A DNA stretch of 64,000 nucleotides, taken from the NCBI RefSeq assembly GCF_010894435.1, contig NZ_JAAIXZ010000001.1, positions 898,322-962,321 of the forward strand. Direction: 5' to 3'. Origin of the DNA: Pyxidicoccus trucidator. Lineage in GTDB: Bacteria > Myxococcota > Myxococcia > Myxococcales > Myxococcaceae. This document shows positions 46,544 to 55,475 of this stretch, one piece after another (positions within the stretch are counted from its first letter, which is position 1; each line of letters starts with the position of its first letter). A program made the translations under genes and the position numbers. The notes below the pieces were generated by a model. It was not told the DNA's origin. It was given only the letters and a program-made list of their open reading frames with translations, and did not search any database.

Positions 46544-47125
46544 ATGGTGACGGAAGCGCCTTCCAAACCTGGAAAGGAAGAGCTGACGTCCCGCGCGGCG
46601 CGCGTGCGCCTGCTCGTCTTCGACGTAGACGGGGTCCTCACCGACGGTGGCCTCTATTACGGCGCCGAGGGTGAGCTGATGAAGCGCTTCGACGTGAAGG
46701 ACGGCCACGCCCTGGTCATGGCCCGGCTCTCGGGTCTGCCCGCCGCCGTCCTCACCGCCCGCACCTCGAGCATCGTGGAGGTCCGCGGGAGGGAGCTCGG
46801 GCTGGCTGCCGTATTCCAGGGCCGCCGCGACAAGGGTGCCGCACTGGATGAGCTGCTCCAGCAGCTCGGTGTCTCCCCCGAGGCCTGCGCCTATATGGGA
46901 GATGACCACAACGACCTGGGCCCGCTGTCACGGGTGGGCCTGGCCGCATGTCCCGCGGACGCTGTTCCGGAGGTGCGTCAGGAAGTCCACTTCGTTACCC
47001 AGAGTCCAGGCGGTCGAGGGGCCGCTCGGGAGCTCGTGGAGCTCTGCCTCAAGGCCAGTGGCCGTTGGCAGGACGCAGTGGGTCTCATGAGGGGGGCTGA
47101 TGGACGCGGTGTGCAGAGAGGTTGA
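46544..47125 (+). CDS. kdsC: Kdo-8-phosphate phosphatase (KdsC, HAD family)
   Basis: 193 residues. HAD motif LLVFDVDGVLTDG near residue 25 (nucleophile first Asp), DVKDGHALV, TART, and YMGDDHNDL near 125. Short cap-less HAD of the KdsC tetramer type. Hydrolyses Kdo-8-P to Kdo. Follows kdsA by 34 bp. Confidence 0.93.
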   Translation: MVTEAPSKPGKEELTSRAARVRLLVFDVDGVLTDGGLYYGAEGELMKRFDVKDGHALVMARLSGLPAAVLTARTSSIVEVRGRELGLAAVFQGRRDKGAALDELLQQLGVSPEACAYMGDDHNDLGPLSRVGLAACPADAVPEVRQEVHFVTQSPGGRGAARELVELCLKASGRWQDAVGLMRGADGRGVQRG

Positions 47126-47198
47126 TGAAACCCCGTATTCAAGGTAGGTGAATTACTCCATGGGCAGCGGAATGATGCAGCAAGAGGGGAGTACGGCG

Positions 47199-47780
47199 AT
47201 GACGGACCAGCTCTACACGACGCACGACATCAGTCGTTTGCTTCAGGTGGATCCGTCCACGGTGAGCAAGTGGATTGACCGCGGCATCCTGATGGCATTC
47301 AGGACTCCGGGCGGTCACCGCCGGGTGCGCTCGGCGGACCTGCGAGCCTTCCTCATCACCCACCAGATGCCGGTTCCGGACGAGCTCGGCAGCGGCACGG
47401 TGCGGCTGCTGGTGGTGGACGACGAGCGTCCGGTGCTGGAGGCCATCAAGCGCGCCTTCAAGCCCTACGCGGCGCAGGTGGAGCTGCAGACGACGACGAG
47501 CGGCGTGGAAGCGCTGCTGCTGGTGTCCGAGCAGAAGCCGCACGGCATGATTATCGACCTCAACATGCCGGACATCGACGGCCTGGAGGTCTGCCGGCGG
47601 ATTCGCGCGCGCAAGCAGATGGAGGGCGTGCGGCTCATCACCATGACGTCCCTGCACACGCCCGAGGTGGTGGAGCAGTCCAAGCAGGCCGGCGCGCTCG
47701 CGTGCATGGCCAAGCCGCTGGACGTGCAGCAGGTGCTGGAGCTGTTCCGCGTGCCGCTGGCGCTCAGCGCCAAGCGCTAG
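47199..47780 (+). CDS. DNA-binding regulator: MerR-like HTH joined to a receiver domain
   Basis: 193 residues from ATG (MTDQLYTTHDIS), preceded by GAGGGGAG; in-frame GTG at 47148 and ATG at 47160 are alternatives. Residues 8-55: excisionase/MerR-like HTH (LLQVDPSTVSKWIDRG...TPGGHRRVR). Residues about 68-185: receiver domain with LLVVDDER, acceptor Asp in IDLNMPDIDG, TSLH and AKP (Lys). The order, DNA-binding first then receiver, is the reverse of most response regulators. No kinase is adjacent. Confidence 0.85.
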   Translation: MTDQLYTTHDISRLLQVDPSTVSKWIDRGILMAFRTPGGHRRVRSADLRAFLITHQMPVPDELGSGTVRLLVVDDERPVLEAIKRAFKPYAAQVELQTTTSGVEALLLVSEQKPHGMIIDLNMPDIDGLEVCRRIRARKQMEGVRLITMTSLHTPEVVEQSKQAGALACMAKPLDVQQVLELFRVPLALSAKR

Positions 47781-47785
47781 GAAGT

Positions 47786-47817
47786 CAGGGCTTCCGCCAC
47801 CCCTCGCGGAAGCCCTG
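47786..47817. terminator. Hairpin between convergent genes
   Basis: CAGGGCTTCCGC, eight-base loop, GCGGAAGCCCTG: a perfect 12-bp stem between the regulator stop and the Hsp20 stop. No U-tract, but its position between convergent genes suggests bidirectional termination. Confidence 0.55.
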
Positions 47818-47888
47818 GACAGGGGGGAAGTGGGGAGGAAGCCGCGCCCGTCATCCGGCAGCGGCCTCCCTGGAGAGGTGTGTGCGCG

Positions 47889-48332
47889 TCAGCCCTGGAC
47901 CTTGACCTCGATGACGCGGGGCTTCGTCTCCTCGCGCCGGGGCAGCGTCAGCGTGAGCACACCATTCTCGTACTTCGCCTCCACCTTGGTGGCATCCACG
48001 GTGTCCGGCAGCGCGAAGGAGCGAGCGAAGGTACCGAAGGCACGCTCCTGGCGGCGCACGGTGACACCCTCGGCCTTCGGCTCCGCCTTGCGCTCGGCCT
48101 GCACGGTGAGGACGTCGTTCTCCACCTTCACCTGGAGGGCCTTCGCGTCCAGCCCGGGCATGTCCAGGTGCAGCGTCAGGCCGCTCTCGGACTCGATGAT
48201 GTCGGCCGCGGGCACGCGCTCACGGGGCGCCTGACGCCACACCGGCTGCGTCAGCTCGCGGACGAGGGCGTCGAAGTCGCGCATCAGCGGGTTCACGACG
48301 ACGGCGGAGTTGAACGGGTTGCGAGTCTGCAT
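47889..48332 (-). CDS. Hsp20 small heat shock protein
   Basis: 147 residues from ATG (MQTRNPFNSA), behind AGGAGAAG. Alpha-crystallin domain about residues 45-130 with ADIIESESGLTLHLDMPGLDAKALQVKVE and the beta-strand VLTLTLPRREE. The terminal motif IEV (in RVIEVKV) is an I-x-V, used for oligomer contacts. Holds unfolding protein for refolding by DnaK. Stands alone on this strand. Confidence 0.93.
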   Translation of the reverse strand: MQTRNPFNSAVVVNPLMRDFDALVRELTQPVWRQAPRERVPAADIIESESGLTLHLDMPGLDAKALQVKVENDVLTVQAERKAEPKAEGVTVRRQERAFGTFARSFALPDTVDATKVEAKYENGVLTLTLPRREETKPRVIEVKVQG

Positions 48333-48624
48333 GGTCTTCTCCTGTTCGTGTCGCCTGTCTGGGCGCACGGCATGAACAGCTTTGGGTTGTCCTGGTTCGC
48401 GGTCGCCGCGGCCCCCACCGGGCTCCAGCGCCGCCTCACAAGACTCAAGAGAACCATGGATGAAGACGTGTCAAGCAACGCCCCCGCGCGCCCGGGGCGC
48501 CCTCCCAGGCCCGTCTCCGGAGCCCGCCTGGGAGCCCGCTTCAGAGCGCACTTGGGAACCCGCCTGCCCGCCTGCCTGGCACGCGGCCAGTCCGTCCGCC
48601 CACCCGCCCGCCTGCCCTTTTTCG
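48333..48624. other. Hsp20 upstream region, no gene seen
   Basis: About 290 bp, very GC-rich with short Gly/Pro/Arg-rich frames that look non-coding. TTGACA lies on the minus strand at 48474-48469 but has no -10 partner I can recognise. Nothing else supported. Confidence 0.35.
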
Positions 48625-48819
48625 TCAGTCGTCGTCGCGTCCGAGGTGGACTGAGACACCATCCTCCTCGCGGGACACATGGACGTTCCAGGGCCGGCAG
48701 CACACCGGACAGTCCTCGATGTACGACTCGGAGCTGGCCCCGATGGGGTCCACGTCGACCTCCACCTCCTCACCGCAGTAGGGGCAGAGCTGGGTGGCGG
48801 CTTCGGCGAAGGGTTGCAT
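48625..48819 (-). CDS. CPXCG-motif cysteine-rich small protein
   Basis: 64 residues from ATG (MQPFAEAATQ), placed behind GAGGAGG. LCPYCGEEVEV and EDCPVCCRPW give two knuckles (CxxC twice), a single zinc ribbon; the DVDPIGASSESYIEDC link matches the widespread CPXCG cysteine-rich protein family. Function not established in general. Divergent from the GspE-domain gene. Confidence 0.8.
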   Translation of the reverse strand: MQPFAEAATQLCPYCGEEVEVDVDPIGASSESYIEDCPVCCRPWNVHVSREEDGVSVHLGRDDD

Positions 48820-48899
48820 GGGGTGCCTCCTCGCTTTCGGGGCGGGCATGTGAGTCATGGACTCAGCGTCCGCGCTTTCAGACGGTAGACTGTTGAACC

Positions 48900-49778
48900 A
48901 TGGCCGCTCCTTCCCGAAACCGCATCGGAGAAATCCTCGTCAAGGCTCGCGTCCTCGATGACCTGCAGCTGCGCAGCGCGCTCGCCACGCAGGACCAGTG
49001 GGGGGGCCGCCTGTCGCGCATCGTCGCGGACCTGGGCCTGGCCAGCGAGGAGACCATCGCCGAGGCCATCTGCCAGGGCATGGGCATGCAGCGCGTGCAG
49101 TTGGGCAACATCACCCGTGACGCGGGCGCGCTGGCGCGCGTGGACGTGAGCCTGGCGGAGCAGAAGGGCATCTTCCCCGTGGGCCTCAAGGACAACGGGA
49201 AGACGCTGGTGCTCGCCATGGCGGACCCCTCGGACCTCGCCACCATCGACCAGGTGGCGGCGAAGAGCCGTGCCCGCGTGGTGGTCATGGTGGCGAGCGA
49301 GCTGGAAATCGAGCACGCGATTCTGCGCCACTACCGGAACCAGGAGCCGGCAACGAGCGCGCGCTTCCGAAACTCCCCGTCCCAGTCGGCGAGCAGCGAG
49401 TTCGACGACCAGGGAGACGACGACGACTTCAAGGTCGTCGACATGAGCGGCAAGACGGTGGTGAAGCGCATCTCCGACATCGTCCCGCCGGGCTCGCCCG
49501 CCGTCGCGCCCCCGCCCCCGCCCGCCCCGGCCGCGCGCGCCGCGGAGAAGCCGGGCCCGCCGGTGCCCGGCGCCGGCTCGAGCGCCTCGGACATCCTGGA
49601 CGAAATCCTCGCGGGCGGCACGGCCACGCCCGAGTGGACGGAGGAGGACCTGCAGCGGCTCCAGACGGTGCAGCAGAACCAGGAGAAGAGCTCCAAGATT
49701 CTGCGCGCCCTGCTGGAGCTGCTCCTGGAGAAGGGCCAGCTCCAGCAGCGGGAGCTCGCGGCGAAGATGCGGCTGTAG
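48900..49778 (+). CDS. GspE/PilB N-terminal domain (MshEN) protein
   Basis: 292 residues. Residues about 5-150: the type II secretion E N-terminal domain, with IGEILVKARVLDDLQLRSAL, DLGLASEETIAEAI, VGLKDNGKTLVLAMADPSDLATIDQV. In such ATPases it binds cyclic-di-GMP or the partner platform. The ATPase part is absent. The rest is a Pro/Ala-rich linker with a C-terminal helical tail. Probably a stand-alone regulator or adaptor; the paralogues are common in myxobacteria. Confidence 0.75.
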   Translation: MAAPSRNRIGEILVKARVLDDLQLRSALATQDQWGGRLSRIVADLGLASEETIAEAICQGMGMQRVQLGNITRDAGALARVDVSLAEQKGIFPVGLKDNGKTLVLAMADPSDLATIDQVAAKSRARVVVMVASELEIEHAILRHYRNQEPATSARFRNSPSQSASSEFDDQGDDDDFKVVDMSGKTVVKRISDIVPPGSPAVAPPPPPAPAARAAEKPGPPVPGAGSSASDILDEILAGGTATPEWTEEDLQRLQTVQQNQEKSSKILRALLELLLEKGQLQQRELAAKMRL

Positions 49779-49824
49779 GCCGCGCAGCGCTTGCGTGCGG
49801 CGCGCAGGCCTTGCGCGCCCCGCC

Positions 49825-51027
49825 TCAGCCCACTTCCTGGAGCTCGCGGGCGGTGAGCCCCAGCAGGTGGAGGATGGCGTCCAGGCCGCTCGCGGAGATG
49901 GACGTGTCCGCCGCCTCGCGCAGCTTCGGCTTCGCGCGGAAGGCGATGCCCAGCCCGGCGCGCTCCAGCATCAGCAAGTCATTGGCGCCGTCGCCCACGG
50001 CGATGACCTGGTCCAGGAGGATGCCCTCCTGCCGGGCCAGCGCCTCCAGCAGCTCCGCCTTGCGGCGCGCGTTGACGATGGGGCCCACGGTGCGGCCGGT
50101 GAGCTTCCCGTCCTGCTCCTCCAGCACGTTGGAGTAGGCGTGGTCGATGCCGAGCCGCGCCTTCAGCGCCTCGGCGGCCACGGAGAAGCCGCCGCTGATG
50201 ACGGCGGTGCGGTAGCCCAGGCGCTTGAGTACGCGCACCAGCGTCTCCGCGCCCTCGGTGAGCGGCAGGTTGTCGGCGAGGCGGCGCAGCACCGCGACGT
50301 CCAGCCCCGCCAGCAGGCCCACGCGCTGGCGCAGCGACTCGTCGTAGTCCATCTCCCCGTGCATGGCGCGCTCGGTGATGCGCGACACCTGCTCGCCCAC
50401 GCCATGCGCGCGCGCCAGCTCGTCGATGACCTCGATGCGGATGAGCGTGGAGTCCATGTCCATCACCACCATCCGCTTGCCGCGCCGGAAGAGACTCTCG
50501 CGCTGCAGGGCCACGTCGAAGGAGCCGGCCTCCATGGACAGCGAGAGCAGGGAGCGCTTGAGCGCGTCCGGGGCCGTGCCCGGCGGCAGCGTGAGGTGGA
50601 ACTCCACGGAGCCCAGGTGCGTCTCGGTGAGGCGCGTAATCCGCTCGATGTTGGCGCCGTGCTCCGTCAGCCGCCAGGCCACCGCGTGCAGCTCCAGGGC
50701 GCCCAGCGCGCGGCCCACGGCGGTGACGACGTAGCGCACGGGGCTCGCGCCCTCGGGCACCGGGGCGGGCGCGTCCAGCACCTGGAAGTCCAGCGCCACG
50801 CCCAGCTCGTGCGCGGCGAAGAGCAGCTCCTTGAGGACGCCGCGCGCCTCGGACAGGCGCACCAGCAGGCAGAGGGTGAGCCGCCCCTGCACCACCACCT
50901 GCTCGAGGTCGAGCAGCTCCGCGTCGGACTCGGCCAGCAGGCCGGTGAGGCGCGAGGTGATGCCGGGATGGTCCTTCCCGGTAACGGTGACGAGCACGCG
51001 GTCTGACGGGGGCGGAGTCATGGTCAC
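49825..51027 (-). CDS. serB: Phosphoserine phosphatase with two N-terminal ACT domains
   Basis: 400 residues. Two ACT-like domains, about residues 8-85 (VTVTGKDHPGITSRL) and 95-175 (VTAVGRALGALELHAVAWRL), then a HAD domain: VVMDMDSTLI (nucleophile near residue 195), VISGGFSV, AVGDGANDLLML. Makes L-serine from phosphoserine; the ACT domains bind serine for feedback control. The start could be two codons downstream. Confidence 0.92.
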   Translation of the reverse strand: MTMTPPPSDRVLVTVTGKDHPGITSRLTGLLAESDAELLDLEQVVVQGRLTLCLLVRLSEARGVLKELLFAAHELGVALDFQVLDAPAPVPEGASPVRYVVTAVGRALGALELHAVAWRLTEHGANIERITRLTETHLGSVEFHLTLPPGTAPDALKRSLLSLSMEAGSFDVALQRESLFRRGKRMVVMDMDSTLIRIEVIDELARAHGVGEQVSRITERAMHGEMDYDESLRQRVGLLAGLDVAVLRRLADNLPLTEGAETLVRVLKRLGYRTAVISGGFSVAAEALKARLGIDHAYSNVLEEQDGKLTGRTVGPIVNARRKAELLEALARQEGILLDQVIAVGDGANDLLMLERAGLGIAFRAKPKLREAADTSISASGLDAILHLLGLTARELQEVG

Positions 51028-51094
51028 CCGTCAGTCTGGCAGCCCCCCACACGCCGGGCGAGCCCGGAGTGCGGCGGGGCCGCCCGCCCGCCCG

Positions 51095-52693
51095 TCACTC
51101 CTTCGGCGCGTCCGAGGAGAGGACGAGGTCGCCGCGGCCGAGGAACTCCTTGTCCGGGAAGGCCTTGTAGAAGTCCTCCAGCATGGCGTCCACGTCCGGG
51201 TAGCGCTGGTCGCGCTTGTCCTGGGTGGCCTTGTCGAAGAGCTGGTCCAGGCCGCTGGGGGCCTCGGGGTTGACCTCGGAGGGCAGCGCCGAGCGGCGGC
51301 CGGGAATCTGCCCGGTGAGCATCTCGTAGAGGAGGATGCCCAGCCCGTACACGTCCGCGGAGGCGCCCGGCTCCTTGGCCCCCCGGTTCATCAGCTCGGG
51401 CGCCATATAGGACATGCCGCCGGTGCCCATGAAGACCTGGGGCATGCCCTTGGTGGCGTCCACCTCCACCACGCGGCCCAGGCCGAAGTCGGCCAGCTTC
51501 GCGTTGCCGTACGCGTCGAAGAGGACGTTCTCCGGCTTGAGGTTGTGGTGGGTGAGGCCCGCGGCGTGCGCGGCCCGCAGGCCATACGCCATCTGGAGGA
51601 AGGCGCGCAGCGCGAGGGACACCGGCACGCCGTTGCCACCGCCCGCGTCCAGCCGCTCGCGCAGGCTGCCGTGCATCAGCTCCAGCACGAAGTAGGGCCG
51701 CGCCGCGTCCACGTTCTGGTCCACCACCTGGACGACGCCCGGGTGCCGCACCTGGGCCTGGGCGCACAGCTCCTTCTTCAGCCGCCGGAGCACCTCGCCG
51801 CGCTGGAGGAAGGAGAAGTAGCCGAAGATGTCCTTCAGCTCCTTGAGGCAGATGTCCAGCCCCAGCGCGGTGACGCGGCCCTTGAAGACGGTGCCGAGCG
51901 GCCCGGTGCCGATGGGGTCGAACTTCTGGTAGCGCAGGTCCAGCTCGGCGCCCTTCGGGGCGGAGGAAGCGGCGGCCGGCGCGGCAGGGGCAGGGGCGGC
52001 GGGAGGAGGCATGGGGGCGGCGGCGAGCGGCGAGGTGATGGAGGGCAGCGGCGCGGAGCCGGGCGGGGGCGTGGTGTTCCCGAAGGGCGCCGGGGCGATG
52101 ATGGTCGCCTCGCGACGGGCCTCGGGAGCAGGCGCTTCCACCCGGGCCACGGCGGGAGCGGGAGCAGGCGGCAGGGGGATGGGCGCGGCCTGCGGCGCCG
52201 TCACCTCCAGCGCCGGCATGGCCGTGCGCGAGGGCCGGGCCGGGGCCATGGACGGGGGTGGCGCGGGCGGGGCCGAAGGCTGAGGCGGCGGCAGCACCTC
52301 CGTCTCGTCCAGCAGCAGCTCTGGAGGAGGCGGCGGCATCACCAGCGGCTCATCGGTGCCGGGCGCCACGGGGGGCTCGTCCTCGGCGGACGCGAGCTGA
52401 TCCGCGAAGAACTCGCCCACCTCGGTGGTGAAGCGGTCCTGCAGGTCCCCTCCCGCCACCCGCTCACCCTGCTCGGTGAGCTTGAGCTGGGCCTCGCGGT
52501 CCATGGCGATGTAGTGGAACTTGCGGAGGAAGAAGAAGTAGTTGTCGAACTCCAGCGACACGGACGGCTCGAGCACGGCCTTGACGTCGGCCAGCTTGTT
52601 CGAGCGTCCAAGACGACCGTTCTCCCTCAGGTTGCGGAGGATGAACAGCGCCTCGCCACTGACGGTGTCGCGGTTGATGGCGGGCTTCGGCAT
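51095..52693 (-). CDS. Eukaryote-like Ser/Thr kinase homologue lacking the catalytic Asp
   Basis: 532 residues. Residues 1-100: a charged helical domain, possibly winged-helix-like (SGEALFILRNLRENGRLGRSNKL). About 130-260: Pro/Ala-rich linker. About 275-525: kinase fold with an atypical Gly-loop (GTGPLGTVFKG), ATP Lys in CLKELKDI, HRD replaced by HHN (Asn 384, in HHNLKPEN), ADFGLG intact, and YMAPELMNRG. The proton-accepting Asp is missing, so it is probably a pseudokinase or a weak kinase. No membrane segment. Divergent from nothing else in this block. Confidence 0.85.
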   Translation of the reverse strand: MPKPAINRDTVSGEALFILRNLRENGRLGRSNKLADVKAVLEPSVSLEFDNYFFFLRKFHYIAMDREAQLKLTEQGERVAGGDLQDRFTTEVGEFFADQLASAEDEPPVAPGTDEPLVMPPPPPELLLDETEVLPPPQPSAPPAPPPSMAPARPSRTAMPALEVTAPQAAPIPLPPAPAPAVARVEAPAPEARREATIIAPAPFGNTTPPPGSAPLPSITSPLAAAPMPPPAAPAPAAPAAASSAPKGAELDLRYQKFDPIGTGPLGTVFKGRVTALGLDICLKELKDIFGYFSFLQRGEVLRRLKKELCAQAQVRHPGVVQVVDQNVDAARPYFVLELMHGSLRERLDAGGGNGVPVSLALRAFLQMAYGLRAAHAAGLTHHNLKPENVLFDAYGNAKLADFGLGRVVEVDATKGMPQVFMGTGGMSYMAPELMNRGAKEPGASADVYGLGILLYEMLTGQIPGRRSALPSEVNPEAPSGLDQLFDKATQDKRDQRYPDVDAMLEDFYKAFPDKEFLGRGDLVLSSDAPKE

Positions 52694-52757
52694 GGGTGGG
52701 AGACTCTACGCCGTCCCCGCGCCACCGCTCAACGTAGGACTACAGGTAAAGCGCGCA

Positions 52758-53507
52758 TCATTTGATGCGCAGCAGCTGCTTCACCGTCTCCAGCACTTCC
52801 ACGAAGCGCACCGGCTTGCGCAGGTAGATGTCCACGCCCAGCTGCATGGCGCGGTCCTGGGCCTCCTTGCCGCCGGCGGAGATGGCGATGATGGGGATGG
52901 CCCTCAGGGCCTCCTCCTCGCGGATGCGCTCCACGAGGGCGAAGCCGTCCATCACCGGCATGTAGAGGTCCGTCATCACCAGGTTGAAGCGGCCCTCGCG
53001 GAGCATCAGCAGGGCGTGGTGCCCGTCCGGCGCGAAGTGGACCTCCAGGGGCACCTTCCCGTGCAGCTCGCCGCTGGCCAGCTTCTTGAGGACGTAGCTG
53101 TACATCTCGATGATGTGCGGGTTGTCCTCGACGATGAGCACACGGTACCCCTCGTGCTCTGCGTGGGACGGTTGGCTGTCTGCTCCTGCCGCACTCAAGA
53201 TGTCACCCAGTTTCCGCCGGTCCTCTTCGTGCTCCACGCGGACGCCAACGCCCCCGGGATGATCGGAGGCCGCCGGCCTGACCCAGGCCACGGTTCCGGT
53301 GACTTCTACCGGATCCAGCAGCCCCGGGAAAGAAAGTGCGAGCCGCACCGGGTCTCCCAGGGTGAATGCCTGCTCGGTCTGCACGAAGAGTCCCGTATGG
53401 GACAGGTTCTCCGTCACGTCACGGGCCTGGCGCCCGTCCGTGTAGTCCACCCTCAGCACGGCCGGGACCCGGGTGTGCTGACGCTTGTTCTCTGGTCCCG
53501 GGTTCAT
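52758..53507 (-). CDS. PilZ-like domain joined to a receiver domain
   Basis: 249 residues. Residues about 8-100: a PilZ-like domain of the paralogous type common in Myxococcus (RVPAVLRVDYTDGRQARDVTENLSHTGLFV, split here). The full RxxxR and DxSxxG pattern of c-di-GMP binders is not complete, so nucleotide binding is uncertain. About 120-245: receiver with LIVEDNP, acceptor Asp in TDLYMPVMDG, ISA and KPV. No output domain. Likely a signalling adaptor of motility or envelope pathways; this is inference. Confidence 0.82.
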   Translation of the reverse strand: MNPGPENKRQHTRVPAVLRVDYTDGRQARDVTENLSHTGLFVQTEQAFTLGDPVRLALSFPGLLDPVEVTGTVAWVRPAASDHPGGVGVRVEHEEDRRKLGDILSAAGADSQPSHAEHEGYRVLIVEDNPHIIEMYSYVLKKLASGELHGKVPLEVHFAPDGHHALLMLREGRFNLVMTDLYMPVMDGFALVERIREEEALRAIPIIAISAGGKEAQDRAMQLGVDIYLRKPVRFVEVLETVKQLLRIK

Positions 53508-53611
53508 AACAAGGCGTTGAAATCGCTCGGCAATTTGCTGATGGCCGCCCAGTGTAGCGTCGAGGGTTTATGTTGACAACGCAGCCATTGGGGCAATACG
53601 TACGCCCCGCC

Positions 53612-54100
53612 ATGGCGGAGCCCCTGTTCACCCCTGAAGAGCAGAAGAAGTTCGACGCGGGAATCGCGGAGATCATCTCCCACTACCCCCCGGATCGCAA
53701 AAGCGCGGGCATGCTCCCCGCCTTGCGCCTGCTCCAGGATCTCAAGGGTTGGCTGCCGCCCGAGGGCCTCCGGCTCGTGGCGAAGAAGCTGGAAGTCACG
53801 CCCGAGCGCGCCATGGAAGTGGCGAGCTTCTACGTGATGTACCACCTGAAGAAGCCGGGCAAGTACGTCATCGACGTCTGCACCAACCTCTCCTGCTCGC
53901 TGTGGGGCGCGGAGAAGATGCTCGCCTACCTGGAGGAGAAGCTCGGCCTCAAGGCAGGTGAAGCCAACGAGAAGTTCACCTTGCGGGAGACCGAGTGCCT
54001 CGCCTCCTGCGGTACGGCGCCGTGCCTGCAAATCAATGAGGATCATCACGAGAGCCTCACCAAGGCGAAGCTGGACGCCATCCTCGCCAAGCTGAGCTGA
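53612..54100 (+). CDS. nuoE: NADH-quinone oxidoreductase subunit E
   Basis: 162 residues from ATG (MAEPLFTPEEQ); an in-frame ATG 14 codons earlier has no better ribosome site. Thioredoxin-like domain with 2Fe-2S ligands CTNLSC and ECLASCGTAP. Passes electrons in the NADH dehydrogenase module with NuoF. First gene of the complex I operon. Confidence 0.95.
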   Translation: MAEPLFTPEEQKKFDAGIAEIISHYPPDRKSAGMLPALRLLQDLKGWLPPEGLRLVAKKLEVTPERAMEVASFYVMYHLKKPGKYVIDVCTNLSCSLWGAEKMLAYLEEKLGLKAGEANEKFTLRETECLASCGTAPCLQINEDHHESLTKAKLDAILAKLS

Positions 54101-54134
54101 TCCTCCACCCCTTCCTTTTCAGGACGTCATCCAC

Positions 54135-55475
54135 ATGGCCTCTACGGCAAAGGCGATTGAACCGATCATCTCGGCGGCCTGGGGCAAGCCGCAGTCCTGG
54201 ACCCTGGACAGCTACCGCAAGCGCGGCGGCTACGAGGCGCTGAAGCGGGCGCTGGAGATGCAGCCGGCCGCCATCATCGACGAGGTGAAGAAGTCCAACC
54301 TCCGCGGGCGCGGCGGCGCGGGCTTCCCCACGGGCCTGAAGTGGAGCTTCGTCCCCAAGGACAGCCCCAAGCCCAAGTACCTCGCCGTCAATGGCGACGA
54401 GTCCGAGCCGGGCACCTTCAAGGACCGCTACATCCTCAGCGACGACCCGCACATGATGCTGGAGGGCATCGCCATCGCGTCCTACGCGCTGGGCGTGCAC
54501 ACCTGCTACGTGTACCTGCGGGGCGAGTTCAAGTTCCAGGCGGAGCGCACCCAGGCGGCCATCGACGAGGCCTACAAGGCCGGCATCTTCGGCAAGACGC
54601 TGCTGGGCAAGGACTTCGAGCTCAACTGCTACGTGGTGCGCGGCGCGGGTGCGTACATCTGCGGCGAGGAGACGGCGCTGCTGGAGAGCCTGGAGGGCAA
54701 GAAGGGCTGGCCCCGGCTGAAGCCCCCGTTCCCCGCGGTGGTGGGCCTGTTCGGCTGCCCCACGGTGGTGAACAACGTGGAGACGCTCGCCAGCGTGCCC
54801 GCCGTGTTCCAGAAGGGCGCGGACGCGTACGCGAAGCTGGGCACCGACAAGTCCGGTGGCACGCGCCTCGTCTGCCTCTCCGGTTCGGTGAACCGGCCGG
54901 GCGTGTACGAGGTGTCGATGTTCACCACCCTGTCCGAGCTCATCTACGACGACCAGTACGGCCGGGGACTTCCGGCGGGCCGCAAGGTGAAGGCGGTGAT
55001 TCCGGGCGGCTCCTCGGCGCCGGTGCTGGGCGCGGACGAGCTGGACGTGGCCATGGAGTTCGAGGCCCTCAAGGTGAAGCAGACCATGGCGGGCTCCGGC
55101 GGCGTCATCGTCATGGACGACGCCACCTGCATGGTGCGCAGCCTGTGGCGCGTGGCGCGCTTCTACGCGGAAGAGTCCTGCGGCCAGTGCACGCCGTGCC
55201 GAGAGGGCACGCCGTGGCAGACGCGCCTGCTGCGCAAGATTGAAGAGGGCCGCGGCGAGCCGGGCGACATCGACATGCTGTCCAACGTCGCGTCCTCGAT
55301 TGCCCCCTACCCGCCCATCGGCCTGGGCAACACCATCTGCGCGCTTGGCGACGCGGCCGCGCTGCCCACGCACTCGTTCCTCATGCGGTACCGGGACGAG
55401 TTCGAGGCGCACATCCGTGAGCACCGCTGCCCGTTCGGCGACAAGCCCTGGGGTTCGTTCGGAGACTGGTCTTGA
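54135..55475 (+). CDS. nuoF: NADH-quinone oxidoreductase subunit F
   Basis: 446 residues. GRGGAGFPTGLKW (NADH/FMN binding, near residue 60), GDESEPGTFKDRY, and the 4Fe-4S ligands SCGQCTPCREG near residue 350 with a further Cys 40 residues on. Binds NADH and FMN and starts electron transfer. The stop and the nuoJ start overlap (TTGA). Confidence 0.96.
   Translation: MASTAKAIEPIISAAWGKPQSWTLDSYRKRGGYEALKRALEMQPAAIIDEVKKSNLRGRGGAGFPTGLKWSFVPKDSPKPKYLAVNGDESEPGTFKDRYILSDDPHMMLEGIAIASYALGVHTCYVYLRGEFKFQAERTQAAIDEAYKAGIFGKTLLGKDFELNCYVVRGAGAYICGEETALLESLEGKKGWPRLKPPFPAVVGLFGCPTVVNNVETLASVPAVFQKGADAYAKLGTDKSGGTRLVCLSGSVNRPGVYEVSMFTTLSELIYDDQYGRGLPAGRKVKAVIPGGSSAPVLGADELDVAMEFEALKVKQTMAGSGGVIVMDDATCMVRSLWRVARFYAEESCGQCTPCREGTPWQTRLLRKIEEGRGEPGDIDMLSNVASSIAPYPPIGLGNTICALGDAAALPTHSFLMRYRDEFEAHIREHRCPFGDKPWGSFGDWS

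Noticed and set aside
48440-48480. Heat-shock promoter for Hsp20
   Set aside because: TTGACA-like -35 is present but no matching -10 of sigma-32 or sigma-70 type at proper spacing.
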